Shown: positions 16,760 to 24,991 of the stretch, one piece after another
How positions within the stretch are numbered: position 1 is the first letter of the stretch
Layout of the letters: every line of letters starts with the position of its first letter
DNA from: CBDHHC01 sp050633205
Lineage (GTDB): Bacteria; Pseudomonadota; Alphaproteobacteria; Rhizobiales; CBDHHC01
DNA length: 64,000 nt
Direction of reading: 5' to 3'
NCBI GenBank assembly: GCA_050633205.1
Contig: JBOEGA010000020.1
Location: 1 to 64,000 of the forward strand
Notes under the pieces: generated by a model
Told to the model about the DNA's origin: nothing
The model's input: only the letters and a program-made list of their open reading frames with translations
The model's database searches: none
Position numbers and translations under genes: made by a program

Positions 16760-17035
16760 CTACTCTCTGACAATAGCACCTAGCATCTCCCAGTTGGCAT
16801 CATGCATTTCCATTTTTTCACAGGCAGAGCGTATGGCTTCAAAATCTTCAGGAGAAATCTCGACCTGATGTTCATATAGCCAGCCGGATATAAGGTTTAA
16901 AGCCGCTGCGGGCTGTTCATGATTAATAACCAGCCCCCTGACTTCCGCTATTTCGTTTGCTGTAAGTTTACCCGACACTCGGTCCAGAATAGCAAGCACC
17001 CACTTCTGATGACGGGGTTTACCAAGTCCGAACAT
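16760..17035 (-). CDS. Small helical protein, MafI-immunity-like
   Basis: 91 residues, mostly predicted helix and acidic, with the pattern I-L-D-R-V-x-G-K-L-T...A-x-x-L-I-x-x-L-Y-E-x-x-V-x-I-S-P-E-D-F. This resembles the small MafI-type immunity fold, though I cannot confirm homology. Its ATG directly follows the stop of the M20 peptidase gene (TAAATG), so it is translated from that transcript by reinitiation. No toxin gene is adjacent, so an immunity role would be an orphan one. Function unknown. Confidence 0.6.
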   Translation of the reverse strand: MFGLGKPRHQKWVLAILDRVSGKLTANEIAEVRGLVINHEQPAAALNLISGWLYEHQVEISPEDFEAIRSACEKMEMHDANWEMLGAIVRE

Positions 17036-18433
17036 TTACAGCCTCGCCAGCTTGTCCATAATTCGTGCCCAGGCCCTTCGCCCATGTTTAAAACTGGAGA
17101 GGTTATATTTCTCATTCGGAGCATGAATACGGTCATCCTCAAGAGCAAAACCAATAAGGAGTGTATCCATTCCCAGTTCATTCTTGAATGGCTCAACAAT
17201 TGGAATGGAAGCGCCGCAACCCATCATAATGGCCTGCACACCAAATTCTTCAGTTAAGGCTTCTGCAGAGGCTTTCATTGAGGCACTGTTTTGGTCAAAC
17301 TTCACAGCAGGAGCACCATGCTCACCTTTAAATTCAGCAGTACAGTCGGAAGGGAGCCGTTCAGTGACAAACTTTTTCACACCCTCGAGAACTTTATCGG
17401 GATCCTGATTGGCAACAAGCCTGAAGGAGAGCTTTGCAAAAGCACTTTCCGGAATAACAGTTTTGCTGCCGGGCCCGGTATAGCCCCCATGAATACCATT
17501 AATTTCAAGGGCAGGGCGGGCCCATAACTGTTCCAGTGCGTTGTACTTCTTCTCTCCCGCCGCTTCACTTAGTCCGACACCGCCAAGAAAAGTTTGAGCA
17601 TCAAAACCAATGTTACGCCATTGCTCCAGCTGCTCTTCAGAGGTTTGCATCACTTCATCATAAAACCCGGGTATCTGAATAGAACCCTGATCATCGTAAA
17701 GATCACCTAATATATGCGTTAAAACCCTGATCGGATTTCTGACTGGACCACCATAAAGGCCTGAATGTAAATCACGGTTAGGGCCTGAAATAACAACTTC
17801 AATTGATGCCAGCCCACGCAGCATAGTAGTAATCGCAGGTGTTTTGGCATCCCACTGGCCTGTGTCACAAACTAGTGCAAGGTCCGCTTTCAGTTTATCG
17901 GAATGTTCTTCTAAAAATGCTGGAAGGCTGGGGCTTCCACACTCTTCTTCGCCTTCAAACAGCACGGTAATTCTGAGTGGCAATGAACCATGAACATCCA
18001 TCCAGGCACGACAGGCCTCAAGAAAGGTCATGAGCTGCCCTTTATCATCAGAAGAGCCCCGCCCCATAATAACCGGGCCGTGTAGTTTATCCTCAACGAT
18101 ACCTGGTTCAAAAGGAGGAGCATCCCATAAATCCAGAGGGTCAACAGGCTGAACATCGTAATGTCCGTAAAACAGAACATGGGGGCCAGACTGCCCACCA
18201 TCTGGCACATACTGTCCGACAACCATCGGTTCGCCGGTAGTTTCCATCACACTGGTTTCAAAACCAGTTTCCTTCAACATATCAGCGCAGTAATTTGCTG
18301 CCTTAACACAATCATCATGATGCGCAGGATTTGTTGAAATACTGGGAATACGCATTAGTTCAAACACACGTTCCAGTGCTTCATCAGTCGTATCATCCAG
18401 TTTTTGTAGGACAGGTCCCAGAATATCAGTCAT
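17036..18433 (-). CDS. M20 family metallopeptidase (dipeptidase, CNDP-like)
   Basis: 465 residues with all di-zinc ligands visible in order: H-Y-D-V-Q-P, G-S-S-D-D-K-G-Q, E-G-E-E-E-C-G-S, D-T-G-Q-W-D, and a C-terminal H in R-I-H-A-P-N-E. A lid/dimerisation domain with D-L-H-S-G lies in the middle, as in cytosolic non-specific dipeptidases. Likely hydrolyses dipeptides or N-acyl amino acids in the cytoplasm. Start at 18433 is set by GGAGGTG seven bases upstream; ATGs seven or six codons further up lack a site. The 91-residue gene follows directly. Confidence 0.88.
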   Translation of the reverse strand: MTDILGPVLQKLDDTTDEALERVFELMRIPSISTNPAHHDDCVKAANYCADMLKETGFETSVMETTGEPMVVGQYVPDGGQSGPHVLFYGHYDVQPVDPLDLWDAPPFEPGIVEDKLHGPVIMGRGSSDDKGQLMTFLEACRAWMDVHGSLPLRITVLFEGEEECGSPSLPAFLEEHSDKLKADLALVCDTGQWDAKTPAITTMLRGLASIEVVISGPNRDLHSGLYGGPVRNPIRVLTHILGDLYDDQGSIQIPGFYDEVMQTSEEQLEQWRNIGFDAQTFLGGVGLSEAAGEKKYNALEQLWARPALEINGIHGGYTGPGSKTVIPESAFAKLSFRLVANQDPDKVLEGVKKFVTERLPSDCTAEFKGEHGAPAVKFDQNSASMKASAEALTEEFGVQAIMMGCGASIPIVEPFKNELGMDTLLIGFALEDDRIHAPNEKYNLSSFKHGRRAWARIMDKLARL

Positions 18434-18705
18434 GCTATAACACCTCCGCATCAAACTTTACAGCAATCGAATTTAAACAGCTTATCATGTTTGAAATACC
18501 GCGGCTCTTAGCTAAAAAGAGATTTTCCCCAAAATCTTTCTTGATAAACTTGGTTGAGTATAAGCATGTAATATATCGAATTTATTGCAGTACTTACTCA
18601 TAAAGCCATAGCACAGAAATAGTTTAGGACATAATCAGGGAATAGTAATATTGTGATATATTCAGTTTTTATATAAATTCAGCACTAAGAACAAGGGGAG
18701 TATTA

Positions 18706-20469
18706 ATGGGCGTAGCTAGTGCTGTTGAATTGACTGTTGATCAACTTCTTACCGATTATTCCAAAAAACGTAAAATAACAGATGAGAATAAGCCCACGCT
18801 TTTCTCCCTTTATGCAGTCGATAATGTCGTTTTATCCTGCGTAAGAAATGCCTATGACGTCTGGGATGTATTTGTTGATGGTCAGAATGATACCGGTATT
18901 GATGGTGTCGCTGTTACACTAAATGACCAGTTGATAACAAGTATAGAACAGGCTGAGAAAATAATCTCGTCAGAGCGCGAGTGCCGCACAAAATTTGTTT
19001 TCATTCAGGCAACCATGGATCGTGAGTTCAAAAAGCAGAAAATGACTGCTTTTACTTATGGTGTCTGGAGTTTCTTTAAAAATGAAGATCTGGGGCCGCA
19101 GAATGACAGATTGTTAAAAGTCGTCCAGCTCAAGGACCAGATTCTGCAGATGATTGAGGAAAAGGGCTTTGGGCGTCCCGAGATTGAATTATATTATGTC
19201 TCCAATGGCCAGTGGACCGGAGATGAGGTACTGAAAGGTGCCATACGTGGATCAACGGACCTCGTCAACGAAAATAACAGGTTTCGCCGTGTAGAGTTTA
19301 TTCCCCTTGATTTTCGTAATATTCTGGATATGCGCAGGACACTGGTCCGTCGTAATGAAGGAAAGTTGCATACCTATGGCTTAAGCGAGATGCCGGGGAT
19401 GCCAGGGGTAAGAAAAGCATTTCTTGGTACAGTCATGGCGGAAGACCTGATTTCTCTTATCCGCCACCCCGTACTCAATCGTGTGGACCGCAATGTCTTT
19501 CTGGAAAATGTTCGCGGATTTCAGGGGAAAGACAATTTTGTAAATGCAGGCATCAATGAAACTCTGAAGCGCCCTGACTCCAGCCTGTTTCCTCTTTTGA
19601 ATAATGGTATTACCATTGTATGTCGTGGACACGAAGAGAGCGGACCCAGACTAAGCATCTTTGACTATCAGATTGTCAACGGCTGCCAGACGTCTACAAT
19701 TCTGTTTGAGAACAGTGAAGCACTTGAGGGCCAGGATATTCTGGTACCTGCAAAGATTGTTGTTACCCGAAATGAAGATATTATCAGCCGTATTATTCGG
19801 GGAAGTAACAGTCAGACAACAGTTACAGATGAGCACATATTAAGCCTTCACCCTTTCAACAGAAGACTGGCAGAATATTATCGCGCTATCACCATAGGAA
19901 ATGGTCGCGAACGGATATATTATGATATCAGGCAGGGGGAATTTGGCAGTAACCCTCAGCTGGATCCAACACGTATCATTACAATCAGAGAGCAGATACA
20001 GAACTTTGCTTCGATGTTTCTGCGTCGCCCATATGATGCAGTAGATCGCCTTAAAACTTTGCGCGATAGCATTCCTGATCATATTTTCAATCCTGACCAT
20101 GCGCTGGATCCCTATTATACATCCTCTCTTGCAATGCACCGCTTTCATGCATTAAGGCGCGATAAACTCATAGAGCCTGAGTTCGAAAACTTCCGTTTCC
20201 AGTTGCTCTATATTCTCCGCCATATACTACTGCCCAGAGAGCTTAACCTGAGTAGCTGGCGGGCTGCACCTATCCTTTGCAATGAAATGAATAACAAACT
20301 GTGCGACCCTGAAGCGTCTGCCAGATATTACCTGAAGGCATGCGAAATCATTAAAAATACAGCAAAAGAAGTTTTTCACGAAGATGCTTTACCAAGAGAG
20401 TTGGCAGCAAGACATTCCTTTACAGATGCTTTGCAGCAAAGACTGAAAAGTAAAAACTACGGGAGTTAA
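18706..20469 (+). CDS. AIPR family protein (abortive phage infection)
   Basis: 587 residues. The central-to-C-terminal AIPR signature is clear: N-V-R-G-F-Q-G near 268, F-P-L-L-N-N-G-I-T near 298, and I-V-N-G-C-Q-T-S near 323. The N-terminal third has a D-x-x-x-D-G-Q-N-D-T-G-I-D-G-V segment followed by an F-V-F-I-Q-A strand, reminiscent of a PD-(D/E)XK-type nuclease core (inference). AIPR proteins were first linked to abortive infection and also occur in larger defence loci. Here it is alone: no methylase, helicase or toxin partner within several genes. Preceded by AAGGGGAG about seven bases before the ATG. The downstream sulfotransferase is 51 nt away and may share the transcript. Confidence 0.85.
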   Translation: MGVASAVELTVDQLLTDYSKKRKITDENKPTLFSLYAVDNVVLSCVRNAYDVWDVFVDGQNDTGIDGVAVTLNDQLITSIEQAEKIISSERECRTKFVFIQATMDREFKKQKMTAFTYGVWSFFKNEDLGPQNDRLLKVVQLKDQILQMIEEKGFGRPEIELYYVSNGQWTGDEVLKGAIRGSTDLVNENNRFRRVEFIPLDFRNILDMRRTLVRRNEGKLHTYGLSEMPGMPGVRKAFLGTVMAEDLISLIRHPVLNRVDRNVFLENVRGFQGKDNFVNAGINETLKRPDSSLFPLLNNGITIVCRGHEESGPRLSIFDYQIVNGCQTSTILFENSEALEGQDILVPAKIVVTRNEDIISRIIRGSNSQTTVTDEHILSLHPFNRRLAEYYRAITIGNGRERIYYDIRQGEFGSNPQLDPTRIITIREQIQNFASMFLRRPYDAVDRLKTLRDSIPDHIFNPDHALDPYYTSSLAMHRFHALRRDKLIEPEFENFRFQLLYILRHILLPRELNLSSWRAAPILCNEMNNKLCDPEASARYYLKACEIIKNTAKEVFHEDALPRELAARHSFTDALQQRLKSKNYGS

Positions 20470-20520
20470 ACTGCACATTAGGGTCAGAGCCCTGGAAAGA
20501 AACCAGAAACGGATAAATAC

Positions 20521-22128
20521 ATGCATCCCAGAAACAACGCGGCGAGTGCACCTGTATTAAGTAAAAAAAAGGCCTTACAAAAATTAAGAAAAGCGAGACA
20601 ATTAAAAACAGACAATATTGAAGCTGTTAAAATTTTTGAAGAAGTCCTGGATATTTATCCGGAACTCCCCGAAGCGGTCTCAGGTCTTGCTTTGATTTAT
20701 GTGCATCAGGGACGGTTTGAAAAAGCTTATCCTCTTGTACAAAAGGCCGTTAAGCTTGCTCCTGAAGCTGGTCTTTCTTGGTATCTTATGGGCACCTGTC
20801 TTCACAGGCAGTATAAATGCGATGCTGCAATAGCTGCATTTGAAAGTGCAGAAAAAGTCGGTCATAAAACAGCAATACTATTTTCTGAGAAAGCAATGTG
20901 TCTGACAAAGCTCAACCGTTTTGAAGAAGCACAGATAACCATAGATCATGCACTGTTAACAGAACCCGGCTCTTCAAATGTTCTGCAGGTAAAAGCAGCA
21001 ATACACGAAATGAAAGGGGAAGTTGATAAGGCTAAGGATTGCTATGAGCGCGTCTTGAAACAGCATCCGGGAGAGCCGACAATTCTGTTCCGTTTAAGTG
21101 ATATGAAGCGTCTCTCTCAGGAGAATTTCGAGCAATGCGATATTGCACATGACATCTTTCAGAATAGGTCCCTGACACCTGAGCAAATATCTCTACTATT
21201 GTTTGCACGTGCTAAAGAAGAAGAGCGTCGGGGAAATTATGATACTGCATTTTCTCTTTACGTACAGGCCAACAAACTAATTCATGAGGCATACCCCCTT
21301 AATCGGGATAATATTACTGCCAGAACCAACGTACATATCAGGGCATTCACCAGAGAATTATTCGAAAACTTCGCCCCCTTCGGTTCTAAAAGTAAAAAAC
21401 CGGTATTTATAGTTGGAATGCCACGATCTGGCACGACACTGGTTGAGCAGATACTCTCTTCTCATCCTGACATAATTGCTGCTGGTGAAATTGAATGCAT
21501 CGGCGGAATCGAAAAAAAACTTATGAAACTCTCCGGAGAAATGGGTAGTCCCTATCCATATAGCTTTTCTAAAATAGATCCGGGAAGTTTAAAAAACTTT
21601 GCAAGGCATTACACGCAATATGTTGCCCGGTATGTTTCCGAAAGTAGCAAACATATTACTGATAAAATGCCGACCAATTTCTTAAACCTGGGACTCATTC
21701 ATCTTATTTTTCCAAATGCAAAAATCATTCATATCAAAAGAAACCCTCTTGATACCGGTCTGTCCTGTTTTTTCAAAAAATTCCACGACTCTGTAAACCT
21801 GTCCTTCGCTTTCAATCTCGAAGATATAGGCTTCTTTTATAATGAGTATGAAAGGTTGATGGCGCATTGGCAAAGCCTGATGCCTGAAGCCATTTTTGAT
21901 GTGCAGTATGAAGATCTGGTAGAGAATCAGGAGAGTGTTGTACGTAACCTGCTCAAGCATCTGGAATTGGAATGGAATGACAATTGCCTGGAGTTCTATA
22001 ACAATACCCGGGGAGTTACTACGGCGAGCATGCATCAGGTACGACAACCCATATATAAAAAGGCCATAGGTAACTGGCAGCGCTATGAGAAACATCTGGG
22101 AGCGCTAATTGAAATTCTGGAGAAATAG
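20521..22128 (+). CDS. TPR-repeat sulfotransferase
   Basis: 535 residues: roughly 250 residues of tetratricopeptide repeats (successive A-x-x-x-x-x-x-x-P motifs) followed by a PAPS-dependent sulfotransferase domain. The 5'-phosphosulfate loop G-M-P-R-S-G-T-T-L-V-E-Q is near residue 300, and the 3'-phosphate motif I-K-R-N-P-L-D-T-G-L-S follows near 408. This architecture resembles bacterial proteins related to tyrosylprotein sulfotransferases; a protein or polysaccharide acceptor is likely, unidentified. It follows the AIPR gene on the same strand. No signal peptide, so cytoplasmic. Confidence 0.85.
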   Translation: MHPRNNAASAPVLSKKKALQKLRKARQLKTDNIEAVKIFEEVLDIYPELPEAVSGLALIYVHQGRFEKAYPLVQKAVKLAPEAGLSWYLMGTCLHRQYKCDAAIAAFESAEKVGHKTAILFSEKAMCLTKLNRFEEAQITIDHALLTEPGSSNVLQVKAAIHEMKGEVDKAKDCYERVLKQHPGEPTILFRLSDMKRLSQENFEQCDIAHDIFQNRSLTPEQISLLLFARAKEEERRGNYDTAFSLYVQANKLIHEAYPLNRDNITARTNVHIRAFTRELFENFAPFGSKSKKPVFIVGMPRSGTTLVEQILSSHPDIIAAGEIECIGGIEKKLMKLSGEMGSPYPYSFSKIDPGSLKNFARHYTQYVARYVSESSKHITDKMPTNFLNLGLIHLIFPNAKIIHIKRNPLDTGLSCFFKKFHDSVNLSFAFNLEDIGFFYNEYERLMAHWQSLMPEAIFDVQYEDLVENQESVVRNLLKHLELEWNDNCLEFYNNTRGVTTASMHQVRQPIYKKAIGNWQRYEKHLGALIEILEK

Positions 22129-22219
22129 TCTTCCATATTTTTTGAATGATAATTTAAAATTAAAAGTAATTGTCGCATTATTGAAACAAACAGTAACTAC
22201 AAGAAAAGTAGCCACAAAA

Positions 22220-22244
22220 AAACCCGGCATGATTAGCCGGGTTT
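22220..22244 (-). terminator. Intrinsic terminator of carD
   Basis: AAACCCGGC/GCCGGGTTT, a 9-bp perfect stem with a 7-nt loop, followed on the minus strand by a run of seven T. It lies about 40 nt beyond the carD stop. Confidence 0.88.
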
Positions 22245-22285
22245 GAAAGTCTTGGAAGAGTATTAACCTTCGAAGAAGTGCAGAA

Positions 22286-22870
22286 CTAAGCTGCTTTTTC
22301 CTGTTCGGTTTCAGTTTGCTCTGTCTGCTCAAGGTCTGCCTTACGTGTTGTACGGGCAGTTTTTGAAAGTGTATCAGTTACTTTCTGAACAGCTATACCT
22401 TCCTCAATATTCTCAATAGCAGCAATTTCTCTTGCCATGCGGTCAAGAGCAGCTTCATAAAGCTGGCGCTCTGAGTAGGATTGCTCAGGCTGAGTTTCAG
22501 AACGATAAAGGTCACGAACAACTTCAGCGATAGAAACTAGGTCGCCAGAGTTGATCTTGGCCTCATATTCCTGAGCACGACGGCTCCACATCGTGCGTTT
22601 CACACGTGCTTTACCTTTTAGTGTTGTCATAGCTTTTTTGACAATGTCTTCTTCAGACAATTTGCGCATGCCTACGCTGTCAAAGTTGGATGTTGGTACG
22701 CGCAGAGTCATTTTATCCTGTTCGAAGTGGATTACGAACAGTTCCAGCTTAAGTCCAGCAATCTCTTCTTCCTCAATAGCCAGGATTTTGCCTACGCCAT
22801 GAGAAGGATATACGATGTATTCGCTGGTGCGAAAACCATTTCTTTGTTGAGCTTTTTTCTTAGCAGCCAT
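22286..22870 (-). CDS. carD: CarD family transcriptional regulator
   Basis: 194 residues. The N-terminal RNA-polymerase-interaction (CdnL/TRCF-like) domain starts near residue 17 (Y-I-V-Y-P-S-H-G-V-G-K-I), followed by a helical domain with T-L-K-G-K-A-R-V-K-R-T-M-W-S-R-R-A-Q-E-Y. The extreme C-terminus is a low-complexity E/T/Q-rich tail. CarD stabilises open complexes at rRNA and housekeeping promoters and is widespread in alphaproteobacteria. It has its own terminator and a long 5' spacer, so is probably monocistronic. Confidence 0.9.
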   Translation of the reverse strand: MAAKKKAQQRNGFRTSEYIVYPSHGVGKILAIEEEEIAGLKLELFVIHFEQDKMTLRVPTSNFDSVGMRKLSEEDIVKKAMTTLKGKARVKRTMWSRRAQEYEAKINSGDLVSIAEVVRDLYRSETQPEQSYSERQLYEAALDRMAREIAAIENIEEGIAVQKVTDTLSKTARTTRKADLEQTEQTETEQEKAA

Positions 22871-23410
22871 ACTCTTGTCCCAAATTTAGTTCATTTAAGG
22901 CGATGCAATCTGTATACTGGGACTCTTTGCCGCAGAGAGTCTCAATAGCGCGTCACTATCGCGGGTCAATGGATAGATCACCCGGAGGGCAATCATGCGG
23001 GAAGGAATATTTATTCCCCTACCGCCCCTAAAGTATCGTCTAGTTGCGTCTATACGCGATGAACTGTTATAGTTCTAACGCGGCACGAACACGTAGCAAT
23101 CGTAGCAAAAAACAGACCAGTTATTATTGGTCGCGAAAATGCGTGTCACTAAAGCGAAAAAAAGCCACCTTATGTAATCATAAGGACGGCTGTTACTTCA
23201 ACATTTCGTTCATACATGTGCCACTGAAGGACAGAAGGTAACATAAAATTTGCTTTTTAGAAAGTAGATAATATGTGAATTTTGCCTATGTGTATTAAAT
23301 TGTCCACGCTTTTAGGTGGTAGGGTTAACAACCCAACCACTAAAAAATGCATTATATATCAAATATATCCGACATAAGAGCGAATCGCTGGCATCTCTTC
23401 AGGAGATTAA
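22871..23410. other. Intergenic region between ferredoxin and carD, 540 nt, with several small hairpins
   Basis: No convincing coding frame. Short perfect hairpins include GACTCT/AGAGTC near 22921-22941 (carD leader), GACCA/TGGTC at 23115-23132, and GCC-a-CCTTATG-TAAT-CATAAGG-ac-GGC at 23164-23190. An imperfect 14-bp dyad (GGTGGTAGGGTT / AACCCAACCAC) lies near 23313-23340, below the ferredoxin stop. A small RNA is possible but not recognisable. Confidence 0.4.
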
Positions 23411-23749
23411 TCAGTCGCCGGTGCCTGGCTTCTCAGAGAAATATTTCTCGAGTTTGCCTTCTTCTTTACCGTACTTCTCATGTTCCGGGTCTGGATCTTT
23501 CCGGACCGTAATATTAGGCCAGACTTCAGCATATTTCTTATTAAGCTCAATCCAGCTTTCAAGGCCGGGCTCTGTATCAGCTTTAATCGCTTCAATAGGG
23601 CACTCAGGCTCACACACACCACAATCGATACATCCATCAGGGTCGATAACCAGCATATTCTCACCCTCGTAGAAGCAGTCTACAGGGCATACCTCCACAC
23701 AGTCGGTATATTTACATTTGATGCAGGCATCCAAGACAACGTATGTCAT
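23411..23749 (-). CDS. fdxA: 7Fe ferredoxin (FdxA type)
   Basis: 112 residues. The N-terminal cluster motifs C-I-K-C-K-Y-T-D-C-x3-C-P-V-D-C and C-I-D-C-G-V-C-x3-C-P are those of the [3Fe-4S][4Fe-4S] ferredoxins common in proteobacteria. The C-terminal half is the usual extension (L-N-x-x-Y-A-x-x-W-P-N-I) ending in a charged tail. A soluble low-potential electron carrier, here the only ferredoxin seen. Monocistronic, on the same strand as carD, 540 nt away. Confidence 0.92.
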   Translation of the reverse strand: MTYVVLDACIKCKYTDCVEVCPVDCFYEGENMLVIDPDGCIDCGVCEPECPIEAIKADTEPGLESWIELNKKYAEVWPNITVRKDPDPEHEKYGKEEGKLEKYFSEKPGTGD

Positions 23750-24076
23750 ATCCCATTCTCCACGCCCGGCATTCCGGCCGCATTCTTTACTTAACGGTGT
23801 TGGTGATCTTTAGAATTTATGCAATCCGATGATTACAACATATACTCAAGGCGTATTCCCTATAATATAACGCTAAAAAGTACAAGTAGGGCGCAGCACA
23901 AAAAGAGACATGTAATATGTAGCATTTAGAGAGAAGGGCTACATAATAAAGCCGATCTATGAAATATTATTCCTGAAATTGTCTTTATCAGAAATAATAT
24001 TTCTCAATATCATGTTCGCTGTCCGAATATGGCATTTTTTAGCTTTAATGAACTTAAATGCGACAAGACGTCTTGA
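23750..24076. other. Intergenic region upstream of the ferredoxin gene, 327 nt
   Basis: AT-rich spacer holding the ferredoxin promoter region and the long palindrome at 23961-24003. No coding frame. Confidence 0.5.
23961..24003. repeat. AT-rich 16-bp inverted repeat
   Basis: Arms 23961-23976 and 23988-24003 are reverse complements at 15 of 16 positions (GAAATATTATT core) with an 11-nt loop. It lies about 75 nt beyond the stop of the minus-strand gene 24077-24796. No T-tract follows on either strand. Confidence 0.6.
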
Positions 24077-24796
24077 TTAGGGGCGATCGCCAAGTTCTGT
24101 ATATATTCTGGCAAATGGCTCACCCTTTTTTACTCTTTCTATCAGTTCATTAACCCCGGCCTGACCAGCCTTGTCGAACCAGTTTTTTACAACCCTGTAT
24201 GAAGGAGCATAAACTTTTTTGCCTTCCGCAATAGCATTTTGCCATTGAATACGGGATTTCAGCGCCTGAACATTCAGTTCTGTCATCTCGCCATCTTTAG
24301 GCTCTCCTGTATAACGGGCATCCTTTGAAACCAGTACAGCAAGCCCTTCATCAAACCAGGCGGGAATAGCGCTGCTGGCACGAGATCCCCCTACCTTAAG
24401 TTTAAGCTCCAGGTGACTGAGCGAGTGTCCCATGGCGGAAACATTAAGGCTGCGCGGAGAAAAGTTGATCGCAGTCTGCGCCAGCACCTGCCATCTTTCC
24501 TTGCCGCCTCCGAGGCTCCTGAACTTTAATTCATCATTACACGCAAATATAATAGGTTTACTCTGAATAGGCCCCAGAACGGCAGATACTCGTATTTGCG
24601 CAATATCGTAGTTTTCAACTATTTCCTTACGTTTCTGCCTGGAAACACCTGTCTGGATGTAAAAATTGTCAGAAACTTTTTCAAAACCAAAGCAGCCTGG
24701 GCAGATAAGAGCTGGATATATGGGGAATAAGTAACAAAAGACGCTCAATGTAAGCACAACAAGTACTGCCAGAGCGGTAAGGATACGGTATCGCAT
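24077..24796 (-). CDS. Membrane-anchored peptidase-MA-like protein with altered HEXXH
   Basis: 239 residues: an N-terminal membrane segment (residues about 7-25) with two cysteines just after it (C-P-G-C), then a domain arranged like the gluzincin 'peptidase MA-like' fold. The metal motif reads H-S-L-S-H (His124, His128) with Ser in place of the catalytic Glu. The downstream P-A-W-F-D-E-G-L-A motif, Glu150, is intact. Zinc binding may remain but normal hydrolysis should not. This could be a pseudoenzyme, or the HSLSH alignment could be fortuitous. Stands alone between ferredoxin and lepA. Confidence 0.6.
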   Translation of the reverse strand: MRYRILTALAVLVVLTLSVFCYLFPIYPALICPGCFGFEKVSDNFYIQTGVSRQKRKEIVENYDIAQIRVSAVLGPIQSKPIIFACNDELKFRSLGGGKERWQVLAQTAINFSPRSLNVSAMGHSLSHLELKLKVGGSRASSAIPAWFDEGLAVLVSKDARYTGEPKDGEMTELNVQALKSRIQWQNAIAEGKKVYAPSYRVVKNWFDKAGQAGVNELIERVKKGEPFARIYTELGDRP

Positions 24797-24991
24797 AGCT
24801 TCGTAACACTTTAATTTTAAATGTGAATCACCTTTTTACGATTCTTATGTGAAAATCACACTTTGGTCAGCCATTTTTGTAGCGGAAACAGGAAACTTCG
24901 TGTTTAATGGCGCCAACCGTTACATTTTAGTACCTACACAAGGACATCAATCTTCTTGACGTCCCTTTAAAGCCTGCTAAACACCCAGAAC

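Noticed and set aside
23044..23241. 65-codon plus-strand frame between ferredoxin and carD
   Set aside because: Composition (K/S/C-rich, no hydrophobic core) and overlap with several hairpins argue against a protein.
22871..23410. 6S RNA or SRP RNA in the ferredoxin-carD spacer
   Set aside because: Neither the long 6S-type bulged hairpin nor the conserved SRP apical loop is visible.
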